This document shows, in pieces, positions 33,851 to 43,837 of a DNA stretch of 64,000 nucleotides. Source of the stretch: Pseudomonadota bacterium (lineage in GTDB: Bacteria; Pseudomonadota; Gammaproteobacteria; Burkholderiales; Rhodocyclaceae). A program made the position numbers and the translations under genes. Numbering within the stretch: the first letter of the stretch is position 1; each line of letters starts with the position of its first letter. A model generated the notes under the pieces. The model was not told the DNA's origin, made no database searches, and worked only from the letters and a program-made list of their open reading frames with translations. The stretch is from assembly GCA_018261905.1 (NCBI GenBank), contig JAGTRU010000001.1, positions 1 through 64,000 of the forward strand, in the 5' to 3' direction.

Positions 33851-35889
33851 ACTCAAAGCCTACGTTGCTTGGGCATGTAGGCGCCGTGACCGGTGCTACG
33901 GTCAGCATCCGTCAGTCGCCAAGCGTGGCATCGGGCATCGCCATCATCGGCGGCAAGAGTTACCGCATCGGTCAAGTGGGCAGTTTTGTGCGTATCCCGC
34001 AGGGATATCACGATCTGTACGGAATTGTCGCAGAGGTCGGGGCGAATGCAACGCCAAACGCGGTGCGCGAGTTGAATGATCGAGGGGACCGTTGGATGAC
34101 GATTCAGCTCGTCGGCGAGATCGTCGGTTCGTCGTTCGAGCGTGGAATAAGCCAGTATCCGAGTGTTAACGATGAAGTTCACCTGGTCACAGAAGAAGAC
34201 TTGGCTGTGATATACGGTTCAGCAGATGGCGGACAAGTCGTAATTGGCCGATTGGCCAACGCCGAAGGCATCTCAGTCCGCATCGATCTCGATAAGCTAG
34301 TCACGCGGCATAGTGCGGTGCTTGGTTCCACTGGTTCCGGAAAATCGACAACGGTCGCGAGTCTGCTGCGATCAGTGGTCGTGGGTGAAGCCGGCGAGGT
34401 GACTGCAGGCTTTCCCTGCGCGAGCATCCTGCTGCTTGATGTCCACGGTGAGTACAGCCGCGCCCTGCAATCCATATCGACAGTTTTTCGTGTCAATCCA
34501 AGTGATGGCGAAGAGCCGTTGCATATTCCATTTTGGGCACTTGATCCCGCTGACTTGCTAACTTTCCTGATGGGGAAGCTCGACGACAAGCCCATGAGCC
34601 AAATCCTTGACAAGGTTCTGGACTACAAGATGACGCTCGCCAATGCGGTGTCGTTTGCAGGGTTGGATGTCACGTCCATGACAGCCGACAGTCCCATCCC
34701 GTTCAACCTGAAGAAACTGTGGTTTGAACTCGTGGACCCGGAGATCAAAACATGGGAGGACTCGGGTAAGACTAAGCCTGCACTAATAGAAGCGGGCGAT
34801 GCGGCAACGCTAAAGGCACCCAAATACAAGCCAAATGGCTTGGGGGCAACTGCGCCGTTCATCAATAACATCGGCGTGCTCAGCATCCGGCGTCCATTGG
34901 ACCAGATGCGTTCGCGTCTTCTCGATCGGCGCTATGACTTTCTGCTTCATCCCGGCGCTTGGGAGCCTAAGCTCGATGGCAGTACCGAGAAGGACTTGCC
35001 AGATTTGTTGAGTACTTGGCTCGGTCACGGGAAGCCCATAACTATCCTGGATCTTTCCGGTATACCAAGCGCTGTATTGGCTCAATTGATCGCGGCCATC
35101 CTGAAGATTATCTACGAGGGTTTGTTTTGGGGGCGCGAAAAGAGCGAAGGTGGGATTCACCGCCCCATGCTCGTCGTCATGGAAGAAGCTCACCGTTACC
35201 TCTCAAAGGAAGGCGGTGGCCCTGCGCGTGATATCGTGCAGCGAATCGTCAAGGAAGGTCGAAAATTCGGGATTGGCGCTATGATCGTCAGTCAACGCCC
35301 GTCGGAGGTGGACGAAACGATCTTGTCGCAATGTGGTACTTTTATCGCTCTGCGGCTTTCCAACGCGGCGGATCGAAGCAAAGTCCAAGGTGCGCTGCCA
35401 GACAACCTGTCCGGCATTGTCGAAAGTCTCCCCGTGCTGCGAACCGGCGAAGCGATTATCACGGGAGAAGCTGCACGTCTTCCGTTGCGTTGCCGAATCG
35501 CCTTGCCGAACGAAGAGCATCGCCCACAGAGTGAAGACCCCGCAGTTGCTAAGCGCTGGAAGGGCGAGCGCATCAGTGAAGACTACACACGGCTTGCTGC
35601 GTCGTGGCGAGCCCAAAATCCGTTGTGGGCCGCAGCCCACTTGAAGAGAGACCAACTCAAGCCCGAGGAGATTGCCGATATGGAACGCGAAATGGTGGCT
35701 TCGTCCACAATCTTGTCTGCAGGATATGAAGCGGCGTCAGAGACATTGGAAGTTGAGTTCAAGAGCGGCGGCCTTTATCAGTATTACAACGTACCGGAAT
35801 CGGTTTTCCACGACTTCATGGCTTCCGACTCGAAAGGAAAGTTTCTTCACGTTTACATAAAGAACTCGTATCCATGCTCACGAGTATAA
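33847..35889 (+). CDS. HerA-like ATPase with C-terminal KTSC domain
   Basis: A 680-residue HerA/FtsK-class ATPase. An N-terminal HAS-barrel-like part (residues 1-130) is followed by Walker A GSTGSGKSTTVASLL near 159 and Walker B MLVVMEEAHRYL near 440. The arginine-finger region AMIVSQRPSEVDETIL lies near 479. From about residue 617, SSTILSAGYEAASETLEVEF and YQYYNVPESVFHDFM form a KTSC domain. A KTSC end is found in some HerA homologues of defence operons. It is the partner of the SIR2 protein and would form a hexameric ring. Confidence 0.88.
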   Translation: MNSKPTLLGHVGAVTGATVSIRQSPSVASGIAIIGGKSYRIGQVGSFVRIPQGYHDLYGIVAEVGANATPNAVRELNDRGDRWMTIQLVGEIVGSSFERGISQYPSVNDEVHLVTEEDLAVIYGSADGGQVVIGRLANAEGISVRIDLDKLVTRHSAVLGSTGSGKSTTVASLLRSVVVGEAGEVTAGFPCASILLLDVHGEYSRALQSISTVFRVNPSDGEEPLHIPFWALDPADLLTFLMGKLDDKPMSQILDKVLDYKMTLANAVSFAGLDVTSMTADSPIPFNLKKLWFELVDPEIKTWEDSGKTKPALIEAGDAATLKAPKYKPNGLGATAPFINNIGVLSIRRPLDQMRSRLLDRRYDFLLHPGAWEPKLDGSTEKDLPDLLSTWLGHGKPITILDLSGIPSAVLAQLIAAILKIIYEGLFWGREKSEGGIHRPMLVVMEEAHRYLSKEGGGPARDIVQRIVKEGRKFGIGAMIVSQRPSEVDETILSQCGTFIALRLSNAADRSKVQGALPDNLSGIVESLPVLRTGEAIITGEAARLPLRCRIALPNEEHRPQSEDPAVAKRWKGERISEDYTRLAASWRAQNPLWAAAHLKRDQLKPEEIADMEREMVASSTILSAGYEAASETLEVEFKSGGLYQYYNVPESVFHDFMASDSKGKFLHVYIKNSYPCSRV

Positions 35890-36507
35890 GTCATCCCCAT
35901 CTCGACCGACTTCGGGATGCCGTTTCGTTTTTATATTGAGCAACCGCTTTTGGGCGTTGAATCTCACTGCCTTGCTGGTTATAAAGGGGCGTGAATCCGG
36001 GTTCTTCGGTTCGGAAAGCTGACGTTCCGCGCGAGGTGGCACTGATAGGCAGGTAACAGGCGCATTGCTGATCGAGACGGTCAGGCATCCGAATGGCCGG
36101 TGTGGCCGAATTGTCGTCAAATGGTTGGCTTTTTTGACCGGCCGGGCTGGGATCAGTAAGCTGCCGTAACTCATGGCAAAATTACAAAGCAATGGAAGGT
36201 CGAACCGAAACCGTCTGGCCGAACCGCAAAAACCGTACATTGGAATCGACATGTTGCGATGACGCATCGCTTGACAGATATCACCCACGAAATACGAATC
36301 CTCCGAATTTTCTGATTTTTCGCCCGACACGCCGCAACGCGCTTCCGCTTGCGGCGTTTTCCCTGATTACGCCTCTGCTGTAAATCTTGCGTTTTCTCCT
36401 TGAATTGTGCCGATAACGGTCTTTGACCGGCACTGATCCAACACCGAATCTCTCCTCTGCGGCACGTCTTCGTGCGCGCGATGTGCAGAAGAAATTCGGA
36501 GGTCAGG
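35890..36507. other. Boundary between defence cargo and the tra/trb operon
   Basis: About 620 bp with no supported gene. It contains one clear hairpin terminator (36330-36360) and the leader of traG. The GGAGGT before 36508 is the ribosome site of traG. It marks the right border of the traI-traG cargo site. Confidence 0.45.
36330..36360 (+). terminator. Rho-independent terminator before traG
   Basis: Perfect 8-bp arms CGCCGCAA (36330-36337) and TTGCGGCG (36349-36356) followed by TTTT. It would stop transcription entering from the cargo and isolate the transfer operon. Confidence 0.75.
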
Positions 36508-38511
36508 ATGCAAGGGACCAGTGTGCTGTTCGGTCAGGTATTGACGGTGTTTGGCATCGTCATCGCCGGCGTGTGGGGTGCCACACAATGGACCGCAGCC
36601 GCCCTGGGCTATCAGCTACGCCTTGGCACGCCCTGGTTCGAATTCTTCGGTACGCCGGTCTACCACCCTTGGCGTCTGTTCGAGTGGTGGTTCGTTTTTG
36701 ATGCCTACGCGCCGCATATCTTCAACACGGGCGGCGCCATCGCCGGTACCAGCGGCCTGGTCGCCGTGGTGGTTGCCATGGGCATGTCGATCTGGCGCTC
36801 GCGGCAATCCAAGCTGGTCACGACCTACGGTTCCGCACGCTGGGCTGACGCAGAGGAAATCCGCAAGGCCGGGCTGACCGGTCCGGCCGGCGTCTTCCTC
36901 GGTTTGCATGATCGCCAGTATCTTCGTCATGAAGGACCAGAACATGTTCTGGCCTTCGCGCCCACCCGCTCGGGCAAAGGCGTGGGGCTGGTGGTGCCGA
37001 CGCTGTTGTCCTGGCCTGCATCCGCGGTCATCCACGACATCAAGGGCGAGAACTGGGCCATCACCGCGGGCTGGCGCTCGCGTTTCTCGCATTGCCTGCT
37101 GTTCAACCCGACCGATCCTCAATCGGCTGCGTACAACCCGCTGTTGGAAGTCCGACGTGGCGCACAGGAAGTGCGCGACGTGCAGAACATCGCCGACATC
37201 CTGGTCGATCCCGAAGGTGCGCTGGAGCGCCGCAACCATTGGGAGAAGACATCGCACGCGCTGCTGGTCGGCGCGATCCTGCATGTGCTCTATGCCGGCG
37301 AAGACAAGACGTTGCGCGGTGTCGCCAACTTTCTGTCCGATCCGGCGTGCCCGTTTGAAGTGACGCTGCACCGGATGATGAGCACGCGGCACTTGGGCGC
37401 AAGTACTCATCCTGTCGTTGCATCGGCTGCGCGCGAAGTGCTCAACAAGAGCGACAACGAGCGCTCGGGTGTCTTGTCCACGGCCATGAGTTTTCTGGGG
37501 CTGTATCGCGATCCGACGGTGGCCGAAGTGACCTCGCGTTGCGACTGGCGTATCGCCGACCTGATCTCGGCCGAGCATCCGGTGTCGTTGTATCTGGTGG
37601 TACCGCCTTCGGACATCAGCCGCACCAAGCCGCTGATCCGACTAATTCTCAACCAGATCGGTCGCCGCCTCACCGAATCGCTCGACGGTTCCGATGGCGT
37701 GGAGCGCCGCCACCAGCTGCTGTTGATGCTCGATGAATTTCCTGCCTTGGGCCGTTTGGATTTCTTTGAATCGGCACTGGCCTTCATGGCGGGTTACGGT
37801 CTGCGCGCCTTCCTGATTTCGCAGTCGCTCAACCAGATCGACAAGGCCTACGGCCAGAACCATTCGATCCTCGACAACTGCCATGTGCGCGTGACTTTTG
37901 CCACCAACGACGAACGCACCGCTAAGCGCATCTCCGAAACGCTGGGCACCGCCACCGAACTGCGCGCGCAGCGCAACTACGCCGGCCATCGCCTCGCGCC
38001 CTGGTTGGGCCACCTGATGGTGTCGCGCCAGGAGACGGCGCGCCCCCTGTTGACGCCGGGTGAAGTCATGCAATTGCCACACGATGAGTCGGTGGTGATG
38101 GTCTCTGGCCAAGCACCGATCAAGGCCAAAAAGCTGCGCTACTACCTTGACGCCAATTTCAAGCGGCGCGTCCTGCCGCCGCCCAAGTTGACTCCGGGGC
38201 GCTACGTCGACGTGCCCGCAGCGCACACCGATGACTGGAGCACCTTGGCGATTCCCGCTGTGCCAGTCCTTTCCGCCACGGCGGGGCCAGGTGAATCAGC
38301 CGATGACGGCGGCCCGCGCCAGCAGCCGGAGCTGTCCGAGCTTGCCACCTACAGCTCCGAAGCCGAGCCGTCAGTCAGCGACCTGGCGCTGCTCGATGAC
38401 GACGATTTTCCCTTGCCTCTTTCGGTATCTCTCCCATCCCAGTTCGACCCGCGCTTGCAGCGCACGGCGCGGCTGGCCGCCCTTGATCCTGACGACGGAA
38501 TTCAACTATGA
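36508..38511 (+). CDS. traG: TraG type IV coupling protein
   Basis: A 667-residue VirD4/TraG ATPase. Two N-terminal membrane segments (about 5-25 and 65-95) precede Walker A PTRSGKGVGLVVPTLL near residue 152 and Walker B LLMLDEFPALGRL near 405. It brings the relaxase-DNA complex to the secretion channel at the inner membrane. The ATG at 36508 (MQGTSVLFGQ) has GGAGGT before it; an upstream in-frame ATG at 36472 is not favoured. First gene of the conjugation operon; overlaps the next by ATGA. Confidence 0.93.
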   Translation: MQGTSVLFGQVLTVFGIVIAGVWGATQWTAAALGYQLRLGTPWFEFFGTPVYHPWRLFEWWFVFDAYAPHIFNTGGAIAGTSGLVAVVVAMGMSIWRSRQSKLVTTYGSARWADAEEIRKAGLTGPAGVFLGLHDRQYLRHEGPEHVLAFAPTRSGKGVGLVVPTLLSWPASAVIHDIKGENWAITAGWRSRFSHCLLFNPTDPQSAAYNPLLEVRRGAQEVRDVQNIADILVDPEGALERRNHWEKTSHALLVGAILHVLYAGEDKTLRGVANFLSDPACPFEVTLHRMMSTRHLGASTHPVVASAAREVLNKSDNERSGVLSTAMSFLGLYRDPTVAEVTSRCDWRIADLISAEHPVSLYLVVPPSDISRTKPLIRLILNQIGRRLTESLDGSDGVERRHQLLLMLDEFPALGRLDFFESALAFMAGYGLRAFLISQSLNQIDKAYGQNHSILDNCHVRVTFATNDERTAKRISETLGTATELRAQRNYAGHRLAPWLGHLMVSRQETARPLLTPGEVMQLPHDESVVMVSGQAPIKAKKLRYYLDANFKRRVLPPPKLTPGRYVDVPAAHTDDWSTLAIPAVPVLSATAGPGESADDGGPRQQPELSELATYSSEAEPSVSDLALLDDDDFPLPLSVSLPSQFDPRLQRTARLAALDPDDGIQL

Positions 38512-38960
38512 GCCAAGCCCGCCTGAACCTTTTCATCCAACCCGACCATGCCAAGCGCCTGGACGAACTGGCCGCCAAGAAAGGCGTGTCCAAGTCGTCC
38601 ATCGTCGCAGCAGCGCTCGCGTCCTGGCTATCGCCCGATGCGGGCGACCAACGCGAAGCCGCGACGGCCAAACGGCTGGACCGGCTGTCGCGCCAGTTCG
38701 AGCGCCTGGAGCGTGATCAGAACATCTTGATCGAGACGCTGGCGCTGTACGTGCGCTATTACCTCACGGTCAGTACTCCCGTGCCCGAGGCCCATCAGGA
38801 AGCGGCCAAGGCTCAAGGCAAGGCGCGCTTCGAGCAGTTCATCGAACAGCTCGGCCGGCATCTGCTGCGCGGGCGCAGCCTCGTCAAGCAAGTCTACGAG
38901 GAAATCAAGCCCGATGCGGCGCAGCTGGCAGAAGCCACGGTGCAGGAGGGCGGATCATGA
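38508..38960 (+). CDS. CopG-family ribbon-helix-helix protein of the trb operon
   Basis: A 150-residue protein. The N-terminal ribbon-helix-helix is RLNLFIQPDHAKRLDELAAK followed by GVSKSSIVAAALASWL. The C-terminal part is helical. This gene always lies between traG and trbB in Tn4371-type ICEs and probably regulates the operon. It overlaps both neighbours by ATGA. Confidence 0.88.
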   Translation: MSQARLNLFIQPDHAKRLDELAAKKGVSKSSIVAAALASWLSPDAGDQREAATAKRLDRLSRQFERLERDQNILIETLALYVRYYLTVSTPVPEAHQEAAKAQGKARFEQFIEQLGRHLLRGRSLVKQVYEEIKPDAAQLAEATVQEGGS

Positions 38961-39994
38961 GTGCCGTCCCGAAGTTGCAGCCCGCGCCGCCTTCATTCGC
39001 CGCCACATCGCTGGATCGGCGGATCCGCATGCTGCGCACGGCGATGGGGCCGCTGATCGCCGCCGCGTTGGAAGACCCGGACGTGGTGGAGATCCTGCTC
39101 AACCCGGACGGCTCCTTGTGGATTGATCGGCTGTCGTCGGGTCGCTCGCCGACAGGCGCCAAACTGTCGGAGGCCGATGGCGAACGCATCATCCGGTTGG
39201 TCGCCGCGCACGTCGGCGCCGAAGTACATCGCGGCCAGCCCCTGTTGACCGCTGAGCTGCCCGAAACGGGTGAGCGCTTCGAGGGTGTCCTGCCACCGGC
39301 TGCGCCGGGGCCGGCCTTTGCCCTGCGCAAGCGCGCCGTGCGCATCATCGGCCTGGAGCGCTATGTTGCCGACGGCATCCTGTCCGAGGAACACGCCGAG
39401 TTCCTGCGCCGTGCGGTGCGCGAGCGGCAGAACATCCTGATCGCTGGCGGCACCAGCACCGGCAAGACGACGCTGGCCAACGCCTTGTTGGCCGAGATTG
39501 CCGCCACTGGCGATCGGGTGCTGGTGCTCGAAGACACCATTGAGCTCCAGTGCGCCGCCCGCGACCACGTATCGCTGCGCACGCGGGCCAATGTGGTGTC
39601 GATGGCCGAACTGGTGCGCGCCACGATGCGGCTGCGACCTGACCGCGTGATCGTCGGCGAGGTGCGCGGTGGCGAAGCGTTGGACCTCATCAAGGTCTGG
39701 GGTACCGGCCACCCCGGGGGTGTTGCCACGATCCACGCCAGTTCCGCCCACGGCGCACTGCTGCGCCTGGAACAACTGATCCTCGAAGTCGCCTTGACGC
39801 CGCCGCGTGCGCTGATCGCCGAGGCGGTGAATGCCGTCGTCTTCATCGCTGGGCGAGGCCGCGCCCGCCATGTCCAGACCATCGCCCGTGTTATCGGTTT
39901 CGACGGTCACGGCTACCAACTCGACGACGCGCTCGCGCCGCCGCTTCCAACGCTTTCGTCGCATTGCTCAACCACCCCCGGAGAACTGCCATGA
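38957..39994 (+). CDS. trbB: TrbB secretion ATPase (VirB11 type)
   Basis: A 345-residue VirB11-class ATPase. Walker A is GGTSTGKTTLANALL near residue 163, the Asp box VLEDTIELQC near 191, and Walker-B/His boxes are in RVIVGEVRGGEALDLIK followed by GGVATIHASSA. It is the hexameric cytoplasmic motor for pilus assembly and transfer. It overlaps its neighbours by ATGA. Confidence 0.93.
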   Translation: MSAVPKLQPAPPSFAATSLDRRIRMLRTAMGPLIAAALEDPDVVEILLNPDGSLWIDRLSSGRSPTGAKLSEADGERIIRLVAAHVGAEVHRGQPLLTAELPETGERFEGVLPPAAPGPAFALRKRAVRIIGLERYVADGILSEEHAEFLRRAVRERQNILIAGGTSTGKTTLANALLAEIAATGDRVLVLEDTIELQCAARDHVSLRTRANVVSMAELVRATMRLRPDRVIVGEVRGGEALDLIKVWGTGHPGGVATIHASSAHGALLRLEQLILEVALTPPRALIAEAVNAVVFIAGRGRARHVQTIARVIGFDGHGYQLDDALAPPLPTLSSHCSTTPGELP

Positions 39995-40341
39995 CGCAGA
40001 TCGATGCCCCAGCCTTCCGTAGTTCTGTAAATCCGCATCTGCGCTTGGTCTTTCTCCTTGCCGCGCTGTTGCTGTGCCTGGCAACGACTGCCCATGCGGC
40101 CGGCTCCAGCATGCCTTGGGAAGGGCCGCTGCAATCCATCCTCGAATCAATCCAGGGGCCGGTGGCCCGGATCATCGCGGTGATCATCATCATTTCCACC
40201 GGCCTGGCCCTGGCCTTTGGCGATACGTCGGGCGGCTTTCGCAAGCTGATCCAGATCGTCTTCGGGCTGTCGATCGCGTTCGCTGCGTCGTCCTTTTTCC
40301 TGTCGTTCTTCTCGTTTTCGGGCGGGGCGGTGGTCGCATGA
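39991..40341 (+). CDS. trbC: TrbC pilin precursor
   Basis: A 116-residue prepilin (VirB2/TrbC). An N-terminal signal ending ATTAHAAGS at about 36 is followed by two hydrophobic stretches (ARIIAVIIIISTGLALAFG and IQIVFGLSIAFAASSFFLSF). It would be processed, probably by TraF, into the conjugative pilus subunit. The start at 39991 overlaps the trbB stop; the frame extends further upstream but the overlap decides. Confidence 0.9.
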   Translation: MTQIDAPAFRSSVNPHLRLVFLLAALLLCLATTAHAAGSSMPWEGPLQSILESIQGPVARIIAVIIIISTGLALAFGDTSGGFRKLIQIVFGLSIAFAASSFFLSFFSFSGGAVVA

Positions 40342-40622
40342 ATGCCGCCGATGAATTCGATGCGGGTTTCGCCAGCGGTTTCGAGATTTCGCTGCATCGC
40401 TCGCTGACCGAACCGATCCTGCTGGGCGGCGCGCCACGCACCGTGGCGATTGCCAACGGCACGCTGGCCGCCGCCGTTGGCCTGGGCCTGCAACTGTGGA
40501 TTCCCGGTCTGCTGCTGTGGATCGTCGGCCATTCGTTGGCGGTCTGGGGCGCGCGGCTCGATCCGCAGTTCATGGCCGTGTTCGCCCGGCACATCAAGCA
40601 CCGCCCGCTGCTCGACGTGTGA
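40338..40622 (+). CDS. trbD: TrbD (VirB3-like) inner-membrane protein
   Basis: A 94-residue VirB3/TrbD homologue: FEISLHRSLTEPILLGGAPR, then one long hydrophobic hairpin (LAAAVGLGLQLWIPGLLLWI), then HIKHRPLLDV at the end. It works with the TrbE ATPase in pilus assembly. Start at 40338 overlaps trbC as ATGA. Confidence 0.9.
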   Translation: MNAADEFDAGFASGFEISLHRSLTEPILLGGAPRTVAIANGTLAAAVGLGLQLWIPGLLLWIVGHSLAVWGARLDPQFMAVFARHIKHRPLLDV

Positions 40623-40643
40623 GGCCGACCAGGGGAACTCGCC

Positions 40644-43103
40644 ATGATGAATCTTGCTGAATACCGCAAGCGTCCCGCGCTGCTGGCCGATTGGCTGCCC
40701 TGGGCTGGGTTGGTCGCGCCGGGCGTCGTGCTCAACAAGGATGGCTCGTTCCAGCGCTCGGCGCGCTTTCGTGGGCCGGACCTGGACAGCGCCACGCAGG
40801 GCGAACTGATCGCCACGTCGGCGCGGTTGAACAACGCGCTGCGCCGGCTGGGATCGGGCTGGGCCTTGTTCGTGGAGGCTGAACGGCACACGGCCGCTGA
40901 CTATCCGCATTCGGATTTTCCCGAGCCGCTGTCCTGGCTGGTGGACGAGGAACGCCGGGCCGCGTTCGAGGAGGATCACAGCCACTTCGAGAGCATCTAC
41001 CACCTGACGCTGGCGTACCTGCCGGCCGAGGAATCCCGCGCCCGCGCCGCCAAGCTGTTGTATGAGAACACGCCGCAGCGTGGCGTGGACTGGCGCGAGC
41101 GGCTGGAGTCGTTCGTCTCGGAGACGGATCGTTTCTTTGACCTGCTCAATGGCGTCATGCCGGAGATCGCCTGGCTGGATGACAGCCGGACGCTGACCTA
41201 TCTGCATGCGACGGTTTCGACGCGGCGCTATCGGGTGGCGGTGCCGGAGCATCCGTTCTACCTCGACGCCTTGTTGGCCGATTCGGCTTTGGTGGGAGGC
41301 TTGGCACCGATGCTGGGTGACCAGCACCTGCGTGTGGCATCGGTGCGCGGTTTTCCGACCTCGACCTGGCCGGGACTGCTGGACGATCTCAATCGGCTCG
41401 GCTTCGCCTACCGCTGGTCCACACGTTTTCTGTGCATGGACAAGTCCGAAGCAGAAAAGGAACTCACGCGCCTGCGCCGCCAGTGGTTCGCCAAGCGCAA
41501 GAACGTGGTGGCGCTGCTGCGCGAAACGATCTTCCAGCAAGAAAGCCCGCTGGTCGATACCGACGCGTCGAACAAGGCTGCCGATGCCGATGCGGCCCTG
41601 CAGGAGTTGGGCAGCGACCAAGTCGCCTTCGGTTATGTCACGGCGACGGTGACGGTACTCGACGCCGATCCTTCGGTCGCCGATGAAAAGTTGCGCCGGA
41701 TTGAGCGGGTCATCCAGGGCCGTGGTTTCGTCACGATCCCGGAAACGCTCAATGCCGTGGACGCCTGGCTGTCCTCGATTCCGGGCAATGCCTACGCCAA
41801 CGTGCGCCAGCCCATCATCTCGACACTCAACCTGGCGCATCTGATGCCGGTGTCGGCGGTGTGGGCCGGGCAGGAGCGCAATGCGCATCTCGATGGGCCG
41901 CCGTTGATCGTGACGCGTACCGATGGCGCCACGCCGTTCCGGCTGGTGACGCACATTGGCGACGTGGGCAACACGCTGGTGGTCGGTCCCATCGGCATGG
42001 GCAAATCGGTGCTGCTGGCCACCCTGGCGATGCAGTTCCGCCGTTATCCCGGCTCGCGCATCTTTGCCTTCGGCATGGGGCGCTCGATGCGCGCCACCAT
42101 CCTGGGACTGGGCGGCGAACATTACGACCTGGGCGCTGACGGCGAGATCGCTTTCCAGCCGCTGGCCCGCATCGACCAGGAAAACTACCGCACCTGGGCG
42201 TCCGAGTGGCTGGAAGGCCGCTTGCGGCATGAAGGCGTGAGCGTTGGCCCGGAAGAAAAGGCCGCGATCTGGTCGGCGCTCGGGAGTCTGGCCGGGGCGC
42301 CGGTGGAGCAACGCACCTTGACCGGGCTGTCGGTACTGCTGCAGTCGAATGCCTTGCGTCAAGCCCTGCAGCCCTACGTGCTCGGCGGCGCGCACGGCAA
42401 GCTGCTGGACGCGGATTCGGATCGGCTGGGTTCGGGTTCCGTGCAGTGCTTCGAGATGGAAGAACTGATGCACAGCAAGGCGGCGACGCTGGCTGTGTTG
42501 GGCTATCTGTTCGCGCGCTTCGATGAACGCTTCGACGGCGCGCCGACCTTGCTCATTCTGGATGAGGCCTGGCTGTTTCTCGATGACCCGGTGTTTGCCG
42601 CGCGCATCCGCCAGTGGCTCAAGACACTGCGCAAGAAGAACGTCAGCGTCATCTTCGCCACGCAGTCGCTGGCCGACATCAAGGATTCGGCCATCGCGCC
42701 GGCGATCATCGAGAGCTGCGCGAGCCGCATCTTCCTGCCGAATCCGCAGGCAACCGAACCGCAGATCAGGGTGATCTACGAAGGCTTCGGTTTGAACCGC
42801 CGCCAGATCGACATCGTGGCCGAGGCGGTTCCCAAGCGTGACTACTACTACCAGTCACGGCTGGGCAATCGCTTGTTCGACCTGGACCTGGGGCCGGTCA
42901 CGCTGGCCTTTGCCGGTGCCTCGACGCCGCAGGACCAGCGCGCGATAGACCAAGTACGCGATCCGGTTTCCGGTTCGGCGTCGTCATCCGACTTCGCCGC
43001 CGCCTGGCTACGCCATCGCGGCCTCGACTGGGCCGCCGACCTTGTTCCGTCTTTTCCGTCCTCTTCGTTCTCTTCGTCCGTTCCTCAGGAGTACGCCTCA
43101 TGA
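40644..43103 (+). CDS. trbE: TrbE secretion ATPase (VirB4 type)
   Basis: An 819-residue VirB4-class ATPase. The N-terminal CagE/TrbE domain runs to about 400, Walker A is GPIGMGKSVLLATLAMQF near 447, and Walker B is TLLILDEAWLFLDDP near 634. It powers type IV pilus biogenesis and substrate transfer from the inner membrane. GGGGA lies before the start; a second ATG at 40647 is equivalent. Overlaps trbJ by ATGA. Confidence 0.93.
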   Translation: MMNLAEYRKRPALLADWLPWAGLVAPGVVLNKDGSFQRSARFRGPDLDSATQGELIATSARLNNALRRLGSGWALFVEAERHTAADYPHSDFPEPLSWLVDEERRAAFEEDHSHFESIYHLTLAYLPAEESRARAAKLLYENTPQRGVDWRERLESFVSETDRFFDLLNGVMPEIAWLDDSRTLTYLHATVSTRRYRVAVPEHPFYLDALLADSALVGGLAPMLGDQHLRVASVRGFPTSTWPGLLDDLNRLGFAYRWSTRFLCMDKSEAEKELTRLRRQWFAKRKNVVALLRETIFQQESPLVDTDASNKAADADAALQELGSDQVAFGYVTATVTVLDADPSVADEKLRRIERVIQGRGFVTIPETLNAVDAWLSSIPGNAYANVRQPIISTLNLAHLMPVSAVWAGQERNAHLDGPPLIVTRTDGATPFRLVTHIGDVGNTLVVGPIGMGKSVLLATLAMQFRRYPGSRIFAFGMGRSMRATILGLGGEHYDLGADGEIAFQPLARIDQENYRTWASEWLEGRLRHEGVSVGPEEKAAIWSALGSLAGAPVEQRTLTGLSVLLQSNALRQALQPYVLGGAHGKLLDADSDRLGSGSVQCFEMEELMHSKAATLAVLGYLFARFDERFDGAPTLLILDEAWLFLDDPVFAARIRQWLKTLRKKNVSVIFATQSLADIKDSAIAPAIIESCASRIFLPNPQATEPQIRVIYEGFGLNRRQIDIVAEAVPKRDYYYQSRLGNRLFDLDLGPVTLAFAGASTPQDQRAIDQVRDPVSGSASSSDFAAAWLRHRGLDWAADLVPSFPSSSFSSSVPQEYAS

Positions 43104-43828
43104 AAAAGCCCCTTCTCGCCGTGGCCGTCGTAACGCTGGCAACCCTCATGCCCGCGGCTCACGCTCAGTGGGTCGTGATCGATCCGTCCAACCTGGCCCA
43201 GAACATCATGACGGCCGCGCGTTCTCTGGAACAGATCAACAACCAGATCAGGCAGCTTCAGAACGAAGCGCAGATGCTGACGAACCAGGCGAAGAACCTC
43301 ACCGGCCTGGATTTCAGCGCGTTGAGTCAATTGCGGGCGTCGCTGTCGGCCACCAACCAGCTCATCCAGCAGGGGCAGGGCTTGGCGTTCAACGTTTCGC
43401 AGATGGAGAGCGAATTTCAGCGGCTCTACCCGGATGCGTATTCCGCCTCTATCTCCGGAACCCAGATGTCGACCGATGCGCGTTCGCGCTGGCGCAACTC
43501 GCTCGAAGCGCTGCGCACCGCGACCAAGGTGCAGTCGCAGGCGGTGCAGAGCTTCGCGTCCGACGAGCAGACGCTGACTGAGCTGGTGAACCGCAGCCAG
43601 TCGGCCGTGGGAGCGCTGCAGGCTACGCAGGCGACCAACCAACTGCTGGCCCTGCAAGCGCGGCAAGCCATCCAGGCGCAACAACTGCAAATCACGCAAG
43701 ACCGGGCGACCGCGCTGGAGCAGGCACGCATCGTTGCCGTGCAGGAGCGTGCGCGCGAAGTGCGGCGGCGTTTCGTCGGGAACGGCACGCCGTACACCCC
43801 GCAGACCGTCGATTTCTACAGCCACTGA
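43100..43828 (+). CDS. trbJ: TrbJ (VirB5-like) periplasmic protein
   Basis: A 242-residue secreted protein with signal peptide MKKPLLAVAVVTLATLMPAA ending HAQ near 24. A helical body rich in Gln and Asn follows, with QIRQLQNEAQMLTNQAKNLT as a typical coiled-coil stretch. TrbJ/VirB5 sits at the pilus tip or in the periplasm. It overlaps trbE. Confidence 0.9.
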   Translation: MKKPLLAVAVVTLATLMPAAHAQWVVIDPSNLAQNIMTAARSLEQINNQIRQLQNEAQMLTNQAKNLTGLDFSALSQLRASLSATNQLIQQGQGLAFNVSQMESEFQRLYPDAYSASISGTQMSTDARSRWRNSLEALRTATKVQSQAVQSFASDEQTLTELVNRSQSAVGALQATQATNQLLALQARQAIQAQQLQITQDRATALEQARIVAVQERAREVRRRFVGNGTPYTPQTVDFYSH

Positions 43829-43837
43829 GGGGACGCC

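Noticed and set aside
39891..42473. 860-codon minus-strand frame under trbE
   Set aside because: High-GC antisense shadow of trbB-trbE, rich in His/Gln/Arg.
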